Source of the DNA: Roseateles_B sp041913905
GTDB taxonomy: Bacteria > Pseudomonadota > Gammaproteobacteria > Burkholderiales > Burkholderiaceae_C
NCBI GenBank assembly: GCA_041913905.1
Contig: JAYSEK010000018.1
Span: forward strand, 1-64,000
DNA: 64,000 bases
Direction of reading: 5' to 3'
Part shown: positions 36,371 to 42,502 of the stretch, one piece after another
How positions within the stretch are numbered: the first letter of the stretch is position 1
How the letters are laid out: each line of letters opens with the position of its first letter
Position numbers and translations under genes: made by a program
Notes under the pieces: generated by a model
What the model was told of the DNA's origin: nothing
The model's input: only the letters and a program-made list of their open reading frames with translations
The model's database searches: none

Positions 36371-38629
36371 ATGCTGCGTTTCCGCTTCCCCATCGTCATC
36401 ATCGACGAGGACTATCGCTCCGAGAACACCTCGGGTCTGGGCATCCGCGCCCTCGCCGACGCCATCCAGAAGGAAGGCTTCGAAGTGCTGGGCGTGACCA
36501 GCTATGGCGACCTCTCGCAGTTCGCCCAGCAGCAGAGCCGGGCCAGCGCCTTCATCCTGTCCATCGACGACGAGGAGTTCACCCCCGGCCCGGAGCTGGA
36601 TCCGGCCGTGCTGAACCTGCGCAAGTTCATCGAGGAGATCCGCTTCAAGAATGCGGACATCCCCATCTACGTCTATGGCGAGACCCGCACCTCGCAGCAC
36701 CTGCCCAATGACGTGCTGCGCGAGCTGCATGGCTTCATCCACATGTTCGAAGACACGCCGGAGTTCGTGGCGCGTCACATCATCCGTGAAGCCAAGAGCT
36801 ACCTCGACGGCCTGGCGCCGCCTTTCTTCAAGGCGCTGATGGACTACGCGCAGGACGGCTCCTACTCCTGGCACTGCCCGGGTCACTCCGGCGGCGTGGC
36901 CTTCCTGAAGAGCCCCGTGGGTCAGATGTTCCACCAGTTCTTTGGTGAGAACATGCTGCGCGCCGACGTCTGCAATGCCGTGGAGGAACTGGGGCAGCTG
37001 CTGGACCACACCGGCCCGGTGGCGGCGTCCGAGAAGAATGCTGCTCGCATCTTCAATGCCGACCACTGCTTCTTCGTCACCAACGGCACGTCCACCTCCA
37101 ACAAGATGGTGTGGCACCACACTGTGGCGCCTGGTGACGTGGTGGTGGTGGACCGCAACTGCCACAAGAGCATCCTGCACAGCATCATCATGACCGGCGC
37201 CGTGCCGGTCTTCATGACGCCCACGCGCAACCACTACGGCATCATCGGTCCGATTCCGGAGAGCGAGTTCTCGCCGGAGAGCATCCGCAAGAAGATCGCC
37301 AAGAACCCGCTGCTCAAGGGCGTGGACGCCAAGAAGGTCAAGCCGCGCATCATGACGCTGACGCAGAGCACCTACGACGGCGTGCTCTACAACACCGAAA
37401 CCATCAAGCAGAAGCTGGACGGCTGGATCGACACCCTGCATTTCGACGAGGCCTGGCTGCCGCATGCGGCCTTCCACAACTTCTACGGTTCCTACCATGC
37501 CATGGGCAAGAACCGCCCGCGTCCCAAGACGGCCATGGTCTATGCCACCCAGTCGACGCACAAGCTGCTCGCGGGCCTGTCGCAGGCCTCGCAGGTGCTG
37601 GTGCAGGACTCGCAGAACGTGAAGCTGGACAAGCATCTGTTCAACGAGGCCTACCTCATGCACACCTCCACCAGCCCGCAGTACTCCATCATCGCCAGCT
37701 GCGATGTGGCGGCGGCCATGATGGAGCCCCCGGGCGGCACGGCGCTGGTCGAGGAGAGCATCCTGGAAGCGCTGGACTTCCGCCGGGCGATGCGCAAGGT
37801 CGAGAAGGACTACGGCAAGGACTGGTGGTTCAAGGTCTGGGGTCCGGAGAAGCTGGCCGGCGAGGGTGTGGGCAAGCCTGCCGACTGGATGCTCAAGGCC
37901 AACGAGAAGTGGCATGGCTTCGGCCCCATCGAGGCCGGCTTCAACATGCTGGACCCGATCAAGTCCACCATCATCACGCCCGGGCTGGACATGAGCGGCA
38001 AGTTCGCCAAGACCGGCATCCCGGCGAGCATCGTCACCAAGTTCCTGGCCGAGCATGGCGTGGTGGTGGAGAAGACGGGGCTCTACAGCTTCTTCATCAT
38101 GTTCACCATCGGCATCACCAAGGGCCGCTGGAACACGCTGCTGACCGCGCTGCAGCAGTTCAAGGACGACTACGACAAGAACGCGCCGCTGTGGCGCATC
38201 ATGCCGGAGTTCTGTGCCGCCCAGCCGCGCTACGAGCGCATGGGGCTGCGCGATCTTTGCCAGAGCATCCACGAGGCCTATGCCAAGGGTGACATCGCCC
38301 GCCTGACCACCGAGGTCTATCTCTCGGAGTTGGAGCCGGCCATGAAGCCCAGCGATGCCTATGCGCACATCGCCCAACGCAAGACCGAGCGCGTGGCCAT
38401 CGACAAGCTCGAAGGCCGCGTCACGACCTCGCTGCTGACGCCGTACCCGCCGGGCATCCCGCTGCTGATCCCCGGCGAGCGTTTCAACAAGAAGATCGTC
38501 GACTACCTGAAGTTCACCCGCGAGTTCAACCTCAAGTTCCCGGGCTTCGCCACCGATGTGCACGGTCTGGTCGAGGAGAAGGACGAGAACGGCAAGTCGC
38601 TCTACTTCGTCGATTGTGTTCGCGATTGA
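36371..38629 (+). CDS. Lysine/arginine/ornithine decarboxylase, large fold-I type
   Basis: A 752-residue PLP enzyme with an N-terminal wing domain resembling a response regulator (1-130, VIIDEDYRSENTSGLGIRAL). The catalytic domain has SWHCPGHSGGVAFLKSP, FVTNGTSTSNKMVWH, LHFDEAWLPHAAF and the PLP-binding lysine in TQSTHKLLAGLSQ. Enzymes of this family form decamers and consume protons during acid stress or make diamines. The exact substrate cannot be fixed; lysine or arginine is most likely. Confidence 0.93.
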   Translation: MLRFRFPIVIIDEDYRSENTSGLGIRALADAIQKEGFEVLGVTSYGDLSQFAQQQSRASAFILSIDDEEFTPGPELDPAVLNLRKFIEEIRFKNADIPIYVYGETRTSQHLPNDVLRELHGFIHMFEDTPEFVARHIIREAKSYLDGLAPPFFKALMDYAQDGSYSWHCPGHSGGVAFLKSPVGQMFHQFFGENMLRADVCNAVEELGQLLDHTGPVAASEKNAARIFNADHCFFVTNGTSTSNKMVWHHTVAPGDVVVVDRNCHKSILHSIIMTGAVPVFMTPTRNHYGIIGPIPESEFSPESIRKKIAKNPLLKGVDAKKVKPRIMTLTQSTYDGVLYNTETIKQKLDGWIDTLHFDEAWLPHAAFHNFYGSYHAMGKNRPRPKTAMVYATQSTHKLLAGLSQASQVLVQDSQNVKLDKHLFNEAYLMHTSTSPQYSIIASCDVAAAMMEPPGGTALVEESILEALDFRRAMRKVEKDYGKDWWFKVWGPEKLAGEGVGKPADWMLKANEKWHGFGPIEAGFNMLDPIKSTIITPGLDMSGKFAKTGIPASIVTKFLAEHGVVVEKTGLYSFFIMFTIGITKGRWNTLLTALQQFKDDYDKNAPLWRIMPEFCAAQPRYERMGLRDLCQSIHEAYAKGDIARLTTEVYLSELEPAMKPSDAYAHIAQRKTERVAIDKLEGRVTTSLLTPYPPGIPLLIPGERFNKKIVDYLKFTREFNLKFPGFATDVHGLVEEKDENGKSLYFVDCVRD

Positions 38630-38631
38630 CC

Positions 38632-38826
38632 ACCCCCTACCGGCTTCGCCGGCCTTGCAGGCCGCGCCAGGCCAGAGGCCTGGCCCTTCGGTAGGCACAA
38701 ACGCCACGGCGTTTGTGTCCGACCTCAGCCCCCTCAAGGGGGCAAGCCCGTAGGCCCGGCAGAGCCGGATCCTCGGGCTTCGTGACTGAAAAACAAAACG
38801 GGACTCGATGGTCCCGTTTTGTTTTG
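38632..38826 (+). repeat. Composite intergenic repeat, copy 1
   Basis: The block begins with CCACCCCCTAC and a GC-rich hairpin containing TTCG. It then has a 10-bp hairpin around 38696-38717 (CACAAACGCC/GGCGTTTGTG), a 44-bp segment at 38729-38772 starting CCCCCTCAAGGGGG, and a terminator at the inner end. The same elements in the same order, apart from the 10-bp hairpin, occur inverted at 38912-39028. The 44-bp segments agree at 38 positions. Confidence 0.75.
38791..38824 (+). terminator. Terminator of the amino acid decarboxylase gene
   Basis: AAACAAAACGGGAC and GTCCCGTTTTGTTT form a perfect 14-bp stem with a 6-base loop; the right arm carries the T-rich tract. It lies about 160 bases past the stop codon, within copy 1 of the repeat. 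Confidence 0.88.
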
Positions 38827-38911
38827 TCGGCGTGTAGCTCGCCGCGGTGATGGTCTGCCTCTAGTCTCATTCGAGGGCCCCTTGTCGAGCCCGAAGCGCG
38901 TGCCTTGAAAA

Positions 38912-39028
38912 GCAAAACGGGACCAACGTAGTCCCGTTTTGTTTCCCCAGCGGAGCTTGGGGATCCGGCTCCGCCGGGCCCTCAAGCTCGCCCCCTTGAG
39001 GGGGCGCGCGAAGCGCGTAGGGGGTGGG
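38912..39028 (-). repeat. Composite intergenic repeat, copy 2 (inverted)
   Basis: Read on the minus strand this block repeats the order of copy 1. It starts CCACCCCCTAC with a GCTTCGC hairpin, goes directly into the 44-bp segment (38961-39004) and ends with a near-identical terminator. It lacks the middle hairpins of copy 1. It abuts the fabI stop codon. Confidence 0.75.
38913..38941 (-). terminator. Terminator of fabI
   Basis: CAAAACGGGAC and GTCCCGTTTTG form an 11-bp stem around a 7-base loop. On the minus strand TTTTGCTTTT follows the GC part. The stem is almost the same sequence as the decarboxylase terminator. Confidence 0.85.
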
Positions 39029-39808
39029 TCATTCCCCAGACAATGCCACGTGGCTGAATCCGCCGTCGACGTAGATCACCTCGGAGCTGATGCCAGAGGA
39101 GAGGTCGGAGAAGAGGAAGGCCGCCGTGTTGCCAACGTCCTCGATGGTGACGTTACGGCGGATGGGCGTGGTGGCGGCGAACTGGGTCAGCAGCTTGCCG
39201 AAGTCCTTGATGCCCGAGGCGGCCAGGGTCTTGATGGGGCCGGCGGAGATGCCGTTGACGCGGATGTTGCGGTCGCCCAGGGCGTAGGCCAGGTAGCGCA
39301 CGCTGGACTCCAGCGAGGCCTTGGCCAGGCCCATGGTGTTGTAATTGGGCACATAGCGCTCGGCGCCCAGGTAGGACAGCGTCAGCAGCGAGGCGCCGGA
39401 GCGCAGGCGCGGTGCGGCCGCCTTGGCCATGGCCGGGAAGCTGTAGGCCGAGATGTCATGGGCGATGCGGAAATTCTCGCGGGTCAGCCCGTCCAGGAAA
39501 TTGCCGGCAATCGCTTCGCGCGGTGCAAAACCGATGGAGTGCACGAAGCCGTCAAACTCGGGCCAGACCTCGCCCAGCTGGGCGAAAAGGCTGTCGATCT
39601 GCTCGTCGCTGGAAACGTCGCACTCGAACACCAGCTTGGAGTCGAACTCGGCGGCGAACTCGGTGATGCGGTCCTTGAAACGCTCGCCTACGTAGCTGAA
39701 GGCCAGTTCTGCGCCTTCGCGGTGGCAGGCCTTGGCAATGCCATAGGCAATCGACCGGTTGGAAAGGACGCCCGTGATCAGCAGGCGCTTGCCGGCGAGA
39801 AATCCCAT
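39029..39808 (-). CDS. fabI: Enoyl-[acyl-carrier-protein] reductase (NADH)
   Basis: A 259-residue short-chain dehydrogenase of the FabI type. The atypical cofactor motif is ITGVLSNRSIAYGIA. The catalytic Tyr and Lys occur as YLGAERYVPNYNTMGLAKASLE with the FabI Tyr-X6-Lys spacing. SAGPIKTLAASGI is the substrate-binding loop. It catalyses the last step of each fatty-acid elongation cycle and is the triclosan target in sensitive bacteria. Single-gene unit, convergent with the decarboxylase. Confidence 0.97.
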   Translation of the reverse strand: MGFLAGKRLLITGVLSNRSIAYGIAKACHREGAELAFSYVGERFKDRITEFAAEFDSKLVFECDVSSDEQIDSLFAQLGEVWPEFDGFVHSIGFAPREAIAGNFLDGLTRENFRIAHDISAYSFPAMAKAAAPRLRSGASLLTLSYLGAERYVPNYNTMGLAKASLESSVRYLAYALGDRNIRVNGISAGPIKTLAASGIKDFGKLLTQFAATTPIRRNVTIEDVGNTAAFLFSDLSSGISSEVIYVDGGFSHVALSGE

Positions 39809-39882
39809 GTCTGCTCCTTGATATCAATGTTCAAATCAGCGCGGGATTCTCTCACGCCCTCGTTTCAGGGCAAGCCGGGTTC

Positions 39883-39911
39883 TTGCGGGCATGGGGCTTG
39901 CATAGTACACT
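39883..39911 (+). promoter_or_regulatory. Predicted promoter of the rimP upstream RNA
   Basis: TTGCGG, a 17-base spacer and TACACT fit a sigma-70 promoter. The predicted start of transcription, near 39917, falls at the first hairpin of the candidate RNA. Confidence 0.45.
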
Positions 39912-39916
39912 GCTGG

Positions 39917-40122
39917 CTTCACTGAATAAGTGAAACGCTGGAGGCGGTAATGGCGGTGTACTGAAAAGTGCGCTGCAAGATGCAGCCCGGTGGCGTGATG
40001 GCGACGTGAGGCTGTGTGTGGCGCATAGGAGCATACAGAGCTGCGTGGTGTCACGTGAAGCGATGCAGAGGGGCGCCGAAAGGTGTCCAGATGTGGGCGG
40101 ATTCTTCCAGCCCATTTTTTTT
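39917..40122 (+). ncRNA. Candidate structured RNA or attenuated leader upstream of rimP
   Basis: About 205 bases with no credible reading frame but a series of hairpins. They are TTCACT/AGTGAA (39918-39934), GCTGCA-AGA-TGCAGC (39972-39986), CTGCGT/ATGCAG (40041-40068) and GGGCGCC-GAAA-GGTGTCC with a GNRA tetraloop (40071-40088), then a strong terminator. A promoter-like pair precedes it. It could be an independent small RNA or the attenuated leader of rimP-nusA-infB. I could not match it to 6S RNA, RNase P RNA or tmRNA by eye. Confidence 0.5.
40094..40122 (+). terminator. Intrinsic terminator in the rimP upstream region
   Basis: TGGGCGGA pairs with TCC(A)GCCCA, an 8-bp stem with one bulged A and a TTCT loop, followed by eight T residues. 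It points toward rimP, 226 bases before its start, so it ends a separate RNA or attenuates the operon. Confidence 0.85.
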
Positions 40123-40209
40123 GCTTGATCTGGCGATGGAACTTTTGTTCTGAAGTTTTCTGTTGGGTCGGTGCTCCGGGTTTTAAAGCGCGGGGCATGG
40201 GCCGAACGA

Positions 40210-40300
40210 CCGCTTGAGTGCTCTGCGGTGCGGGAAGTCCGCGCTGGCCCGGCGAAAGTCGAGTCAACGTGCCCGTGCGGCAGAGCTTCAGGCGCTTTTT
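40210..40300 (+). promoter_or_regulatory. Structured leader with a second T-tailed stem before rimP
   Basis: Bases 40211-40217 and 40220-40226 pair with 40288-40294 and 40280-40286 (7+7 bp with a small internal loop). They enclose a GCGG/CCGC hairpin and a GAAA-containing region. TTTTT follows one base after the stem. This looks like a second terminator or attenuator 48 bases before the rimP start. Feedback by NusA, as in the E. coli operon, is a possible use. Confidence 0.45.
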
Positions 40301-40347
40301 GATTGCTGTTTTTGCTCCTCGAGAGACTAGAAGCCGACACCTGACGC

Positions 40348-40977
40348 ATGACGAATTGGCAAGCTGTTGTTGAGAAAACCGTGACCGGTCTGGGTTACGA
40401 GCTGGTGGACTGCGAGCGCAGTGCCGGCGGCTTGCTGCGCGTCTACATCGACAAGCTGCCCGAGCAGGCGCTGGCCGGTGAAGTGATCACGGTGGACGAC
40501 TGCGAGCGCGTGACGCGCCAGCTGCAGTACGTGCTCGAGGTGGAGGGCACGGACTACGCCCGGCTTGAGGTGTCCTCGCCGGGGGTGGATCGCCCGCTCA
40601 ACAAGCTGGCCGACTACCAGCGCTTTGCCGGCCATCAGGTGGAAATCACCCTGCGCGAAGCCTTCCAGGGGCGCAAGAAGTATCGTGGCGTCCTCAGCGC
40701 TGAAGGCGAGGGCTGGCGCGTGGTCTTCAACGACGGCAAGGGCGACCAGGCGCTGGACTTCGCGCTGGACGAGGTGCGCAGCGCCAAGCTGGTGCCGGAA
40801 ATCACTTTCAAGGGGCGCAATGCTGCACCCAAGGGTTCTGCCTCTCCCGGGCAGGACGCCGCGAGCAAGGTCAAGGCCGCGAAACCTTCCAAGAAGAAGC
40901 AGAGCAACGCCAAGGCCCGGCAGTCTGTGGAGACTGCCGATGAGGATGACAAGGTTGACGGAGGTCTCGATCAATGA
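40348..40977 (+). CDS. rimP: Ribosome maturation factor RimP
   Basis: A 209-residue protein needed for 30S subunit maturation. The N-terminal domain has VTGLGYELVDCERSAGGLLRVYID and LEVEGTDYARLEVSSPGVDRPL; an SH3-like domain follows (QVEITLREAFQGRKKYRGVL). The last 50 residues are a Lys/Ala-rich tail longer than in E. coli RimP. It overlaps nusA by 4 bases. No strong Shine-Dalgarno sequence is visible. Confidence 0.96.
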   Translation: MTNWQAVVEKTVTGLGYELVDCERSAGGLLRVYIDKLPEQALAGEVITVDDCERVTRQLQYVLEVEGTDYARLEVSSPGVDRPLNKLADYQRFAGHQVEITLREAFQGRKKYRGVLSAEGEGWRVVFNDGKGDQALDFALDEVRSAKLVPEITFKGRNAAPKGSASPGQDAASKVKAAKPSKKKQSNAKARQSVETADEDDKVDGGLDQ

Positions 40978-42452
40978 ACCGCGAACTGTTGATGCTGGTG
41001 GACGCCATCTCCCGCGAGAAGAGCGTGGAGCGCGATGTGGTGTTTGGTGCCGTGGAAGCGGCCCTGGCTTCGGCCACCAAGAAGTTGTATGGCGGTGAGG
41101 TCGACATCCGCGTGGCCATCGACCGTGACTCCGGCGAATACGAGACCTTCCGCCGCTGGCACGTCGTGCCCAACGAGGCCGGCCTGCAGAACGCAGACGC
41201 CGAGATCCTGCTCTTCGAAGCCCAGGAGCAGATCCCCGACATCGAGATCGATGACCACATCGAGGAACCCGTCGAGTCCGTGCCCATCGGCCGCATCGGC
41301 GCCCAGGCCGCCAAGCAGGTCATCCTGCAGAAGATCCGCGACGCCGAGCGCGAGCAGCTGCTGAACGACTTCCTCTCGCGCGGCGAGAAGATCTTCATCG
41401 GCACCGTCAAGCGCCTGGACAAGGGCGACATCATCGCCGAGTCCGGCCGCGTGGAGGCGCGTCTGCGCCGCAACGAGATGATCCCCAAGGAAAACCTGCG
41501 CACCGGCGACCGCGTTCGTGCCGTGATCCTGGGTGTGGACCCCACCCAGCGTGGCCCGCAGATCATGCTCTCGCGTTCGTCGCCCGAGTTCATGAAGGAG
41601 CTGTTCGCCCAGGAAGTGCCCGAGATCGAGCAGGGCCTGCTGGAGATCAAGAGCTGCGCCCGTGACGCCGGCTCGCGCGCCAAGATCGCCGTGCTGTCGC
41701 ATGACAAGCGCGTCGACCCCATCGGCACCTGCGTGGGCGTGCGCGGCTCGCGCGTCAACGGCGTGACCAATGAGCTCGCCGGCGAACGCGTGGACATCGT
41801 GCTGTGGTCCGAGGATCCCGCCCAGTTCGTGATCGGCGCGCTGGCGCCGGCCAACGTCCAGTCCATCGTTGTGGACGAGGAGCGCCATGCCATGGACGTG
41901 GTCGTGGACGAAGAAAACCTGGCCATCGCGATCGGTCGCGGCGGTCAGAACGTGCGCCTGGCCTCCGAGCTGACGGGCTGGCGCATCAACATCATGACGG
42001 CCGAGGAATCGGCCGCCAAGCAAGCTCAGGAGTCGGAATCGGTCCGCAAGCTCTTCGTCGAGAAGCTCGACGTGGACGAGGAAGTGGCCGAGATCCTGAT
42101 CGCCGAAGGGTTCACCAGCCTGGAAGAAGTGGCCTATGTGCCCATGCAGGAAATGCTGGAAGTCGAGGCCTTCGACGAGGACACGGTCAACGAGTTGCGC
42201 GCCCGTGCCAAGGACGCGCTGCTGACCATGGAAATCGCCCGCGAGGAAAAGGTCGAGGAAGTCTCCCAAGACCTGCGCGACCTGGAGGGCATGACGCCCG
42301 ATCTGGTCGCCAAGCTCGCTGACGGCAACATCCATACCCGCGACGACCTGGCCGACCTGGCCGTCGATGAACTCGTTGAACTGGCCGGCATGGACGAGGC
42401 TGCGGCCCGCGCCATGATCATGAAGGCCCGCGAACACTGGTTCAACGCCTGA
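40974..42452 (+). CDS. nusA: Transcription termination/antitermination factor NusA
   Basis: 492 residues. The N-terminal RNA-polymerase-binding domain is about 1-130. S1 (GTVKRLDKGDIIAESGRVEA) and two KH domains follow (KIAVLSHDKRVDPIGTCVGVRG and VVDEENLAIAIGRGGQNVRLA). Two C-terminal acidic AR repeats (about 365-490) are present, as in other proteobacteria. It controls pausing, termination and rRNA antitermination. Coupled to rimP by an ATGA overlap. Confidence 0.97.
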   Translation: MNRELLMLVDAISREKSVERDVVFGAVEAALASATKKLYGGEVDIRVAIDRDSGEYETFRRWHVVPNEAGLQNADAEILLFEAQEQIPDIEIDDHIEEPVESVPIGRIGAQAAKQVILQKIRDAEREQLLNDFLSRGEKIFIGTVKRLDKGDIIAESGRVEARLRRNEMIPKENLRTGDRVRAVILGVDPTQRGPQIMLSRSSPEFMKELFAQEVPEIEQGLLEIKSCARDAGSRAKIAVLSHDKRVDPIGTCVGVRGSRVNGVTNELAGERVDIVLWSEDPAQFVIGALAPANVQSIVVDEERHAMDVVVDEENLAIAIGRGGQNVRLASELTGWRINIMTAEESAAKQAQESESVRKLFVEKLDVDEEVAEILIAEGFTSLEEVAYVPMQEMLEVEAFDEDTVNELRARAKDALLTMEIAREEKVEEVSQDLRDLEGMTPDLVAKLADGNIHTRDDLADLAVDELVELAGMDEAAARAMIMKAREHWFNA

Positions 42453-42502
42453 TCCGCAGGCACGCAACCATTCGCACCCAGATTACCCAGAAGGATTCCC
42501 AC

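Noticed and set aside
39917..40122. 6S RNA
   Set aside because: The size fits, but I could not form the long closing stem and central bubble expected of 6S RNA; the arrangement is several separate hairpins.
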